This document shows, in pieces, positions 36,127-44,788 of a DNA stretch of 57,519 bases. The notes below the pieces were generated by a model. That model saw nothing but the letters and a program-made list of their open reading frames with translations, had not been told where the DNA came from and did not search any database. Source of the DNA: Rhodospirillales bacterium URHD0017 (lineage in GTDB: Bacteria; Pseudomonadota; Alphaproteobacteria; Reyranellales; Reyranellaceae); NCBI GenBank assembly GCA_900110395.1, contig FODP01000005.1, forward strand, positions 1 to 57,519, read 5' to 3'. The position numbers and the translations under genes are program-made. Position 1 is the first letter of the stretch; each line of letters begins with the position of its first letter.

Positions 36127-36326
36127 GTGGATGTAACGGCTGGTTGATTGCACCGTGCACGAGACGCCTTCGCCCTCTCTGCAAGTTGTATCTTTTGTTT
36201 CTTCAATTACTCTGATGCTGTCACCTGATATTTGTTACCGGCGACGGGGATCGGGTGTGCCTGGATGAAAGTATCGGCAAGCGACAGGCGTTGCGCGCCT
36301 CGCCCGCAAGGGGATTGCGAGGCCCG

Positions 36327-37937
36327 ATGCGCGTATTGAGTACACGTGCCGGGCGTGCGGCCGTGCTGCTTGTCGGCATCGTCTTGTCGTTATCGTGCTT
36401 TGGCGAAGCGGCACTGGCGCAGAAGCGCGGCGGCGTGCTGCGCCTGTTCCATCGCGACAATCCGCCGAGCACTTCGATCCACGAGGAGTTCAGCCCCTCG
36501 ACCGTCGTGCCCTTCATGCCGGTGTTCAACAACCTCGTCATTTTCGACCCGTCGGTGCCGCAGAACAACGACAAGTCGATCGTGCCCGACCTCGCCGAAT
36601 CATGGAGCTGGAACGAGGACAAGACCGAGCTCACCTTCAAGCTGCGCCATGGCGTGAAATGGCACGACGGCTGGGCGTTCACCGCAGCCGACGTCGAATG
36701 CACCTTCAACCTGCTGACCGGCCGGGCACGCGACAAGCTCAAGAACAATCCGCGCGGCAGCTGGTACGGCAACATCAACTACGTCCACGGCAGCAACGAC
36801 TACGAAGTCACCATCTATCTCAACCATCCGCAGCCCTCGCTGCTGACCCTGCTGGCCTCCGGACTCTCGCCGATCTATCCCTGCCATGTGCCGGGCGCGC
36901 AGATGCGGCAGAAGCCGATCGGCACCGGCCCGTTCAAGCTCGACTCATTCAAGCAATTCGACAGCGTGCGGCTGGTGCGCAACCCCGACTACTTCAAGCC
37001 GGGCAAGCCGCACCTCGACGGCATCGAGTTCCACATCACGTCGAGCCCGTCCACGGCGATGCTGAGCTTCGTCGCCGGCCGCTTCGACATGACCTTCCCC
37101 TGGGAGGTGACGATCCCGCAACTGCGGGACGTACGCCGCCAGTCGCCTCGGGCGGTGTGCGAGACGACGTCGATGAACAACAACACCAATATCCTGGTGA
37201 ACCGCGAGGCCGCCCCCTTCGACAAGCCGGACATCCGTCGCGCGCTGTCGCTGGCGCTCGACCGCCGGGCCTTCATCGCCGCCAACGACGGTGACGGCCA
37301 GATCGGCGGCACCATGCAGCCGCCGAGCGACGGCATGTGGGGCCTGTCGCCCGACAAGCTGGCGGCGGTGCCAGGCTACGGCCCCGACGTCGAGAAGAAC
37401 CGGCAGGAGGCCCGCGCCATCATGAGCCGCGCGGGCTTCAGCCCGGAGAAGCGCATGCGCACCAAGGTCCAGACGCGCGCCCTGTCGATTTACAAAACTC
37501 CCGCGGCCCTCCTGGTAGACCAGTTGCGCGAGATCCATGTCGACGCCGAGCTCGACATCGTCGAGGCCTCGCACTGGTTCCCGCGCATCAGCCGCAAGGA
37601 CTACACGATCGGGCTCAACACCACGGGCAACGGCGTCGACGATCCCGACCAGGCGTTCTTCGAGAACTTCTCCTGCCGCTCGGAGCGCAACTACAACGGC
37701 TACTGCAACGGCGAGATCGAGCGCCTGTTCGATCTGCAGTCGTCCGAGCCCGATCCCGAAAAGCGCAAGCAGCTGGTCTGGGAGATCGACGCCAAGCTGC
37801 TGGCCGACGGCGCCCGGCCGACCATCATGTGGAACCGCAATGCCACCTGCTGGCAGCCCTACGTCAAAGGCTATGTCGCCCAGGTCAACAGCATGTTCAA
37901 CGCCTTCCGCTTCGAAGACGTCTGGCTGGATCGCTGA
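36327..37937 (+). CDS. Peptide/nickel-type ABC transporter binding protein (family 5), orphan copy 1
   Basis: 536 residues. Signal peptide (GRAAVLLVGIVLSLSCFGEAALAQ) then GGVLRLFHRDNPPSTSIHEEFSP, LAESWSWNEDKTELTFKLRHGVKWHDG and FTAADVECTFNLL, the standard family 5 signature region. Lipid anchoring is unlikely: the Cys of LSCFGE is not in a lipobox context. ATG 36327 is chosen after GCGAGG; the frame opens 24 codons earlier at GTG without signal character. No permease or ATPase is adjacent, so it must lend itself to a transporter elsewhere. The next gene is a close paralogue. The 200 bases upstream are AT-rich at 36180-36235 and probably hold its promoter. Confidence 0.9.
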   Translation: MRVLSTRAGRAAVLLVGIVLSLSCFGEAALAQKRGGVLRLFHRDNPPSTSIHEEFSPSTVVPFMPVFNNLVIFDPSVPQNNDKSIVPDLAESWSWNEDKTELTFKLRHGVKWHDGWAFTAADVECTFNLLTGRARDKLKNNPRGSWYGNINYVHGSNDYEVTIYLNHPQPSLLTLLASGLSPIYPCHVPGAQMRQKPIGTGPFKLDSFKQFDSVRLVRNPDYFKPGKPHLDGIEFHITSSPSTAMLSFVAGRFDMTFPWEVTIPQLRDVRRQSPRAVCETTSMNNNTNILVNREAAPFDKPDIRRALSLALDRRAFIAANDGDGQIGGTMQPPSDGMWGLSPDKLAAVPGYGPDVEKNRQEARAIMSRAGFSPEKRMRTKVQTRALSIYKTPAALLVDQLREIHVDAELDIVEASHWFPRISRKDYTIGLNTTGNGVDDPDQAFFENFSCRSERNYNGYCNGEIERLFDLQSSEPDPEKRKQLVWEIDAKLLADGARPTIMWNRNATCWQPYVKGYVAQVNSMFNAFRFEDVWLDR

Positions 37938-37970
37938 TCGCCGCAGCGGAACGCATCGCCCGCTCATGCT

Positions 37971-37994
37971 CCTCTCCCCCTAGCGGGGGAGAGG
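37971..37994. repeat. CCTCTCCCCC hairpin after the first orphan binding protein
   Basis: CCTCTCCCCC (37971-37980) pairs perfectly with GGGGGAGAGG (37985-37994) over loop TAGC. It lies 33 bases after the stop of the upstream gene. No T-run follows, so it may be a repeat element that limits transcript decay rather than a simple terminator. The same stem, preceded by the same CTCATG string, follows the second orphan gene at 39696-39719. Confidence 0.65.
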
Positions 37995-38067
37995 AATCCG
38001 AGAAGATCGGCTACACTCTCCTCCAAACCGCGGCTCGACACGCGGGGCAATTGGGAAGGGAACAGTA

Positions 38068-39657
38068 ATGCGTCCAATGGTTCTGTTGGGCGGCCTGATG
38101 GCTGCCCTTGTTTCGTGCTCGAGCGTAGCGCTGGCGCAGAAGAGCGGCGGCGTGCTCAAGATGTACCATCGCGACAATCCGCCAAGCGCCTCGATCCACG
38201 AGGAAGCGACCAACTCGACGGTCATCCCCTTCATGCCGCTGTTCAACAACCTCGTGCTGTTCGACCAGCAGAAGGCACAGAACAGCCCGCAGACCGTGGT
38301 ACCCGACCTCGCCAAGTCGTGGAGCTGGAGCGCCGACGGCAAGGACCTCACCTTCAAGCTGCAGGACGGCGTGAAATGGCATGACGGCCAGCCCTTCACG
38401 GCCAAGGACGTCGTCTGCACCTTCGACCTGCTGACCGGCAAGGCCGAGCAGGGACTTCGCCGCAATCCGCGCAAGTCCTGGTACGGAAACGTCGACCGCG
38501 TCACCGCCAACGGCGACCTCGAGGTCACGGTCCATCTCAAGCGGCCGCAGCCGTCGCTGCTGTCGCTGCTCGCCTCCGGCTTCTCGCCGGTCTATCCCTG
38601 CCACGTGTCGGCGGCGCAGATGCGCACCAAGCCGGTCGGCACCGGCCCCTTCAAGTTCGTCGAATTCAAGCAGAACGAAGCCATCAAGATCGCCAGGAAC
38701 GCCGACTACTGGAAGAGAGGGAAACCCTATCTCGACGGCATCGAGTTCACCATCGTGCCCAACCGGGCGACGGCGATGCTGAGTTTCGTGTCCGGCAAGT
38801 TCGACATCACCTTCCCGTGGGAGGTGACGATTCCGCTCCTGAAGGACATCAAGACCCAGATGCCCAATGCGGTGTGCGAAGTAACCTCGATGAACAACAG
38901 CACCAACCTGATCCTCAACCGCGACGCGCCGCCGTTCGACAACCCCGAGCTGCGCAAGGCTCTGGCGTTGGCCATCGACCGCAAGTCCTTCGTCGACATC
39001 ATCAACCAGGGCGACGCAAGGCTCGGCGGCACCATGCAGCCGACAAGCGACGGCGTGTGGGGCCTGCCGAACGAACTCTACGAGGCCGTGCCGGGCTATG
39101 GACCGGACGTGCAGAAGAACCGCGAGGATGCCCGCGCCATCATGAAGAAGCTGGGCTACGGGCCGGACAAGCACCTGCCGCTCAAGATCGCCACGCGCGG
39201 CATCTCGCTCTACAAGGATCCGGCCGTGATCCTGGCAAGCCAGCTCAAGGAGATCTGGATCGACGCCGACGTGGACATCATCGAGACGTCGCAGTGGTTT
39301 CCCCGGGTCGCGCGCAAGAACTACCAGCTCGGCCTCAATACCACCGGCAACGGCGTCGACGATCCCGACCAGAACTACTTCGAGAACTTCTCCTGCAAGT
39401 CGGAGCGCAACTACACGGGCTACTGCAACCCGGAGATCGAGAAACTGTTCGACGTGCAATCGGCCGAACCCGACATCGAGAAGCGCAAGAAGATCGTGTG
39501 GGAGATCGACCGCAAGCTGCTCGAAGATGGCGCGCGGCCGATCATCATGTGGAACCGCGCGGCGATCTGCATGCAGCCTTACGTCAAGGGCTACGTGCCG
39601 CAGGTCAACAGCGTCTACAACGGTTTCAGGTTCGAGGACGTCTGGCTGGATAAGTAG
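38068..39657 (+). CDS. Peptide/nickel-type ABC transporter binding protein (family 5), orphan copy 2
   Basis: 529 residues, paralogue of the preceding product along its length: MYHRDNPPSASIHEEATNSTVIPFMPLFNNLV against FHRDNPPSTSIHEEFSPSTVVPFMPVFNNLV, and ERNYTGYCNPEIEKLFDVQSAEPDIEKRK against ERNYNGYCNGEIERLFDLQSSEPDPEKRK. Signal peptide MVLLGGLMAALVSCSSVALA, then QKSGGVLKM. AAGGGAAC precedes ATG 38068. No transporter membrane genes are adjacent. The unit looks like a gene duplication that carried the downstream hairpin as well. Confidence 0.9.
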   Translation: MRPMVLLGGLMAALVSCSSVALAQKSGGVLKMYHRDNPPSASIHEEATNSTVIPFMPLFNNLVLFDQQKAQNSPQTVVPDLAKSWSWSADGKDLTFKLQDGVKWHDGQPFTAKDVVCTFDLLTGKAEQGLRRNPRKSWYGNVDRVTANGDLEVTVHLKRPQPSLLSLLASGFSPVYPCHVSAAQMRTKPVGTGPFKFVEFKQNEAIKIARNADYWKRGKPYLDGIEFTIVPNRATAMLSFVSGKFDITFPWEVTIPLLKDIKTQMPNAVCEVTSMNNSTNLILNRDAPPFDNPELRKALALAIDRKSFVDIINQGDARLGGTMQPTSDGVWGLPNELYEAVPGYGPDVQKNREDARAIMKKLGYGPDKHLPLKIATRGISLYKDPAVILASQLKEIWIDADVDIIETSQWFPRVARKNYQLGLNTTGNGVDDPDQNYFENFSCKSERNYTGYCNPEIEKLFDVQSAEPDIEKRKKIVWEIDRKLLEDGARPIIMWNRAAICMQPYVKGYVPQVNSVYNGFRFEDVWLDK

Positions 39658-39665
39658 CTCTTGCC

Positions 39666-39719
39666 GGACCGCGGGCCTCCAGGCCTGCTCATGCTCCTCT
39701 CCCCCGCCAGGGGGAGAGG
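39666..39719 (+). repeat. Composite hairpin element after the second orphan binding protein
   Basis: Two hairpins: GCGGGCCT/AGGCCTGC (39671-39688, one mismatch) and CCTCTCCCCC/GGGGGAGAGG (39696-39705 with 39710-39719, loop GCCA). The first 20 bases match, reverse-complemented, the liv operon terminator region at 9667-9686 exactly; the second hairpin matches 37971-37994. The element may end transcription after the binding-protein gene, 8 bases after its stop. Confidence 0.6.
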
Positions 39720-39763
39720 AACTTGAGTCGCGTTGGTCGAAATGCGTGACGTAAGCTGACGCA

Positions 39764-40444
39764 ATGAAACGCCCCAGCCCCAAGCTCGCTGTCCGCGACG
39801 CCGGCGCCACCAAGCTCCGCATCCTGGCGGCGGCGCGCGTGGAGTTTGCCGATCATGGCTACATGGGGGCCCGGGTCGATCGCATCGCCCGCACGGCCCG
39901 CGCCAACAAGCGCCTGCTCTACTATTATATCGGCAACAAGGAGGCGCTCTATCTCGCCACCCTGGAGCGCGCCTACGCCGACATCCGCACGGCCGAGCGC
40001 GAGCTGCGGCTGGAGGAGCTGGAGCCGCTGGCGGCCATCGAGCGGCTGGTGCGCTTCACCTGGGCCTACTTCAACGCCAACCCCAGCTTCATGGCGCTGC
40101 TCAACACCGAGAACCTGCACCGCGCCCGCCACCTCGTGAAGTCGCGCCAGATCCCCGACATGAATTCGACGGTGGTGGCCATCGTCGGCCGCATCCTCGC
40201 CAAGGGCGCGCGGCAGGGCGTCGTGCGGCCCGGCATCGATCCCCTGCAGCTCTACATCTCGATCGCCTCGCTCTGTTTCTTCTACCTCTCCAACATCCAT
40301 ACCCTCACGGTGGTGTTCGCGCGCGATCTCAAGGCGCGCGGCGCACTCGACCGGCGCATCGAGCACGTGGTCGGCCTGGTGCTGCGGGGCATCGCCACGG
40401 CGCCCGGCCGGAGGCCCCGACTTGACAAGAAAGCGGGCCTATAG
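39764..40444 (+). CDS. TetR-family transcriptional regulator, RutR-like
   Basis: 226 residues. HTH domain about residues 18-65: KLRILAAARVEFADHGYMGARVDRIARTARANKRLLYYYIGNKEALYLATLE, the standard TetR recognition helix region. The C-terminal domain (FTWAYFNANPSFMALLNTENLHRARHLVKS) resembles the RutR/YcdC group. RutR responds to pyrimidine-type ligands in E. coli; the ligand here is unknown. A RutR-box-like palindrome lies 7 bases after its stop, in front of the sugar-catabolic operon that follows in the same direction, which is the likely target. Confidence 0.88.
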   Translation: MKRPSPKLAVRDAGATKLRILAAARVEFADHGYMGARVDRIARTARANKRLLYYYIGNKEALYLATLERAYADIRTAERELRLEELEPLAAIERLVRFTWAYFNANPSFMALLNTENLHRARHLVKSRQIPDMNSTVVAIVGRILAKGARQGVVRPGIDPLQLYISIASLCFFYLSNIHTLTVVFARDLKARGALDRRIEHVVGLVLRGIATAPGRRPRLDKKAGL

Positions 40445-40450
40445 GAGCTA

Positions 40451-40466
40451 TTAACCATCCGGTTAC
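40451..40466. promoter_or_regulatory. Candidate operator for the RutR-like regulator
   Basis: The 16 bases TTAACCATCCGGTTAC contain TAACC and GGTTA in reverse symmetry around ATCC. They agree with the E. coli RutR box TTGACCAnnTGGTCAA at 10 of 14 defined positions (from memory). It sits 46 bases upstream of the dehydrogenase start and would overlap its promoter. Confidence 0.45.
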
Positions 40467-40511
40467 TTAGTGGCGTCGCTTGATTCTTCCTTCCAGCAGG
40501 GACCTCTACTC

Positions 40512-41666
40512 ATGAGCCAACGCACCCTCGGCCTCATCATGAACGGCGTCTCGGGTCGCATGGGCGTCAACCAGCATCTGATCCGCTCGGTGGCGGCGAT
40601 CCGCGCCCAGGGCGGCGTGCTGATGTCCGACGGCTCGCGCGTCATGCTCGACCCGGTGCTGGTGAGCCGCACGGGCGAGAAGGTGAAGGCGCTGGCCGAG
40701 CAGCATGGCGGCCTGCGCTGGACCACCGATCTCGACGCCGAGATCGCCAGCCCGCGCAACCACATCTTCTTCGACACGGCGACGACGCAGATGCGCCCGA
40801 CCCTGCTCGAGAAGGCCATCCACGCCGGCAAGCACATCTATTGCGAGAAGCCGATCGCCACCAATCTCGCCGAGGCGCTGAAGATCTGCCGGTTGGCCAA
40901 GGAGAAGGGCATCAAGAACGGCACGGTGCAGGACAAGCTGTTCCTGCCCGGCCTGCAGAAGATCAAGCTCTTGCGCGATTCGGGTTTCTTCGGCCGCATC
41001 TTCGCGGTGCGCGGCGAGTTCGGCTACTGGGTGTTCGAGGGCGACTGGGGCCAGCCGGCGCAGCGGCCGTCGTGGAACTACCGCGACGAGGAGGGCGGCG
41101 GCATCGTCCTCGACATGGTCTGCCACTGGCGCTACGTGCTCGACAACCTGTTCGGCGCCGTGAAGTCGGTGTCGTGCATCGCCGCCACCCACATCCCCGA
41201 GCGCGTCGACGAGGCGGGCAAGACCTACCCCGCGACGGCCGACGATGCGGCCTATGCCTCCTTCCAGCTCGAAGGCGGCATCATCGCCCACATCAACATG
41301 AGCTGGGCCGTGCGCGTCTACCGCGACGATCTCGTGACCTTCCAGGTCGACGGCACCCACGGCTCGGCCGTCGCCGGCCTCAGCGACTGCATGATCCAGC
41401 CGCGCACCGCCACGCCGCGGCCGGTGTGGAACCCCGACCAGAAACAGACCATCGACTTCTACGACAGTTGGCAGAAGATGCCCGACAACATCGTCTACGA
41501 GAACGGCTTCAAGGCCGAATGGGAGATGTTCATCCGCCACGTCGTCGAGGACGCGCCGTTCAAGCACTCGCTGGTCGAAGGCGCCAAGGGCGTGCAGCTG
41601 GTCGAGTGCGCCCACCAGAGCTGGAAGGAACGGCGCTGGGTCGACGTCCCGGCGCTCAAGATCTGA
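40512..41666 (+). CDS. Gfo/Idh/MocA-family dehydrogenase
   Basis: 384 residues. Rossmann domain from residue 5 (LGLIMNGVSGRMGVNQHL, an ATG-x-x-G-like loop), the family lysine in YCEKPIATN, and the large beta-sheet C-terminal domain (GGIVLDMVCHWRYVLDNLFGAVKSVS with the catalytic-region His). It would oxidise a sugar or inositol-like ring with NAD(P). ATG 40512 is used, with AGGGA upstream; an in-frame GTG at 40470 adds 14 unlikely residues. First gene of an operon with a DUF993 protein and a sugar phosphate isomerase, a set I know from rhizobial sugar catabolism. Confidence 0.88.
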   Translation: MSQRTLGLIMNGVSGRMGVNQHLIRSVAAIRAQGGVLMSDGSRVMLDPVLVSRTGEKVKALAEQHGGLRWTTDLDAEIASPRNHIFFDTATTQMRPTLLEKAIHAGKHIYCEKPIATNLAEALKICRLAKEKGIKNGTVQDKLFLPGLQKIKLLRDSGFFGRIFAVRGEFGYWVFEGDWGQPAQRPSWNYRDEEGGGIVLDMVCHWRYVLDNLFGAVKSVSCIAATHIPERVDEAGKTYPATADDAAYASFQLEGGIIAHINMSWAVRVYRDDLVTFQVDGTHGSAVAGLSDCMIQPRTATPRPVWNPDQKQTIDFYDSWQKMPDNIVYENGFKAEWEMFIRHVVEDAPFKHSLVEGAKGVQLVECAHQSWKERRWVDVPALKI

Positions 41667-41678
41667 GAGGAGGCCCCC

Positions 41679-42848
41679 ATGTCGATCATCGTGCCCCTGC
41701 CCGCCGCCGACGGGCGCCTCGCCCCTTACACCCTGTCCGATGCCGCACACTTCCCCGACCGCATCACGCGGCCGTTGAACCGCGTTGCCCTGGCGGCCGC
41801 CCACGTCGTGGCCGATCCGCGCGCCGACATCGATCCCTGGCTGCAGGCCGCGCCCGACTGGGAACGCACCATCGCCTATCGCGAGTATCTCTGGGACCTC
41901 GGACTCGGCGTCGCCGAGGCGATGGACACCGCCCAGCGCGGCATGGGCCTCGACTGGCCGATGGCGCTGGAGCTGATCAGGCGCTCGGTCGCCGCCTCAC
42001 GCGGCCGCGAGGGCGCCGTGGTCTTCTCGGGCGCCGGCACCGACCATCTCGACCCGGCCGGGACCTACACGGTCGACGACGTGATCCGTGCCTATGAGGA
42101 GCAGATCGCCGCCATCGAGGCGGCCGGCGGGCGCATCATCCTGATGGCCTCGCGCGCCCTGGTGCGTGCCGCCCGTTCGGCCGACGACTATGCCCGCGTC
42201 TACCAGCGCGTGCTCTCCCAGATGCGCCAGCCGGTGATCATCCATTGGCTGGGCGACATGTTCGACCCGGCGCTGGCCGGCTACTGGGGCACCAAGGACC
42301 TCGGCAGGGCGATGGATACGGCGGTCGCCATCATCAACACCTCAGCTGCCAAGGTCGACGGCGTAAAAATCTCGCTGCTCGACAAGGACCGCGAGATCGC
42401 CATGCGGCGCCGGCTCGACAGACAAGTGAAGATGTACACCGGCGACGACTTCAACTACGCCGAACTCATCGCCGGCGACGCGCACGGCTACTCGCACGCC
42501 CTGCTCGGCATCTTCGACGCCATCGCGCCGGCCGCCGCGGCATCGCTGGCGGCGCTGGCCGGCGGCGATCTGGAAAAATTCCACGCCATCCTGGCGCCGA
42601 CCGTGCCGCTGTCGCGCCACATCTTCCGGGCGCCGACCCGCTTCTACAAGACCGGAGTCGTGTTCATGGCTTACCTCAACGGTCATCAGGACCATTTCAC
42701 CATGGTCGGCGGCCAGGAAAGCGCGCGCTCGACCTTGCACCTCGCCGAGCTGTTCCGATTGGCCGACAAAGCGGGCCTGTTCCGCGACCCCGAGCGCGCG
42801 GCAGCGCGCATGAAGGCGGTATTGGCCGTCCGCGGTGTGGCGCTGTAG
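41679..42848 (+). CDS. DUF993 family protein, aldolase-like (dihydrodipicolinate-synthase fold)
   Basis: 389 residues. Recognised by MSIIVPLPAADGRLAPYTLSD, WERTIAYREYLWDLGLGVAEAMDTAQRGMGLDW, and VVFSGAGTDHLDP. The family is grouped with class I aldolases of the DapA fold; a candidate Schiff-base lysine is in AAKVDGVKISLLDKDRE. Its reaction is not established. GAGGAGG precedes ATG 41679. It lies 12 bases after the dehydrogenase and 6 before the isomerase, so the three act in one pathway. Confidence 0.85.
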   Translation: MSIIVPLPAADGRLAPYTLSDAAHFPDRITRPLNRVALAAAHVVADPRADIDPWLQAAPDWERTIAYREYLWDLGLGVAEAMDTAQRGMGLDWPMALELIRRSVAASRGREGAVVFSGAGTDHLDPAGTYTVDDVIRAYEEQIAAIEAAGGRIILMASRALVRAARSADDYARVYQRVLSQMRQPVIIHWLGDMFDPALAGYWGTKDLGRAMDTAVAIINTSAAKVDGVKISLLDKDREIAMRRRLDRQVKMYTGDDFNYAELIAGDAHGYSHALLGIFDAIAPAAAASLAALAGGDLEKFHAILAPTVPLSRHIFRAPTRFYKTGVVFMAYLNGHQDHFTMVGGQESARSTLHLAELFRLADKAGLFRDPERAAARMKAVLAVRGVAL

Positions 42849-42854
42849 CCCGCG

Positions 42855-43718
42855 ATGCGCGATCTCAGTGCCGGACCGTCGCTGCTGTCGGTCAACACCG
42901 CGACGGTTCGCAAGCAGGCCGGTCTCCCGGAGATCATCGAGGCCTGAGCCCGGCACGGCATCGCCGCGATCAGCCCGTGGCGCGACCAGGTTGCCGCCGT
43001 CGGGCTGGATCGGGCCGGACGGGCCATCAAGGACGCCGGCCTGAAACTTTCGGGCTACTGCCGCGGCGGGTTGTTCCCGGCCACAGGCGAGCACGTCATC
43101 GCGGCGCGCGATGACAACCGCCGCACCGTCGACGAGGCCGCGGCACTGGGAGCGCCCTGCGTCATCCTGGTGGCCGGCGGCCTGCCGCAATTCGCGCGGC
43201 CGGGCTCGACGCCCTCGAAGGACATCGTCGGCGCGCGCAAGATGATCGAGGACGGCATTGCCGAGCTGCTGGCTTACGCGCGCCAGGCCAGGATGCCGCT
43301 CGCCCTGGAACCGCTGCATCCGATGTACGCCGCCGATCGCGCCGCGGTGAACACGCTCGCCCAGGCGCTCGATATCGCCGACCGGCTCGATCCCGGCGGC
43401 ACCGCGCTCGGCGTCGCCGTCGACGTCTATCACACGTGGTGGGACCCGGAACTGTACGCCAGCATCGCCCGCGCCGGCCGTGCCAAGCGCCTGATCGCCT
43501 ACCATGTCTGCGACTGGCTGGTGCCGACCAAGGACATGCTGAACGACCGCGGCATGATGGGCGATGGCGTGGTCGACCTGCGGCGCATCCGCAACGCGGT
43601 GGAGGATGCCGGCTACACGGGCCTCATCGAGGCCGAGATCTTCTCCGACTATTGGTGGGCCCAGCCGATCGACCGGGTGCTTGAAACCTGCGTCGAGCGG
43701 TATCGCACCGTCGTATGA
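42855..43718 (+). pseudogene. Sugar phosphate isomerase/epimerase with an in-frame TGA
   Basis: The frame from ATG 42855 to the stop at 43716-43718 is 288 codons and gives a xylose-isomerase-like TIM barrel protein (LSVNTATVRKQAGLPEIIEA, then TGA, then ARHGIAAISPWRDQVAAVG, GYCRGGLFPA, LEPLHPMYAADRA, VAVDVYHTWWDPEL, LIEAEIFSDYWW). The TGA is codon 31 at 42945-42947. Everything on both sides reads as one conserved protein. Homologues as I recall them have Cys here (EACARHGI), so one base, TGC to TGA, explains it. A shorter product starting later would lack the first barrel strands. It follows the DUF993 gene by 6 bases. Readthrough or sequencing error remain possible. Confidence 0.8.
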
Positions 43719-43722
43719 TCGT

Positions 43723-44784
<1,062 letters not shown>

Positions 44785-44788
44785 GCGC

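Noticed and set aside
42945..43000. Selenocysteine insertion at the isomerase TGA
   Set aside because: The Cys-to-TGA change fits, but no hairpin with a suitable loop and distance stands out after the TGA, and sel genes are not in the window. Kept only as a possibility in the finding.
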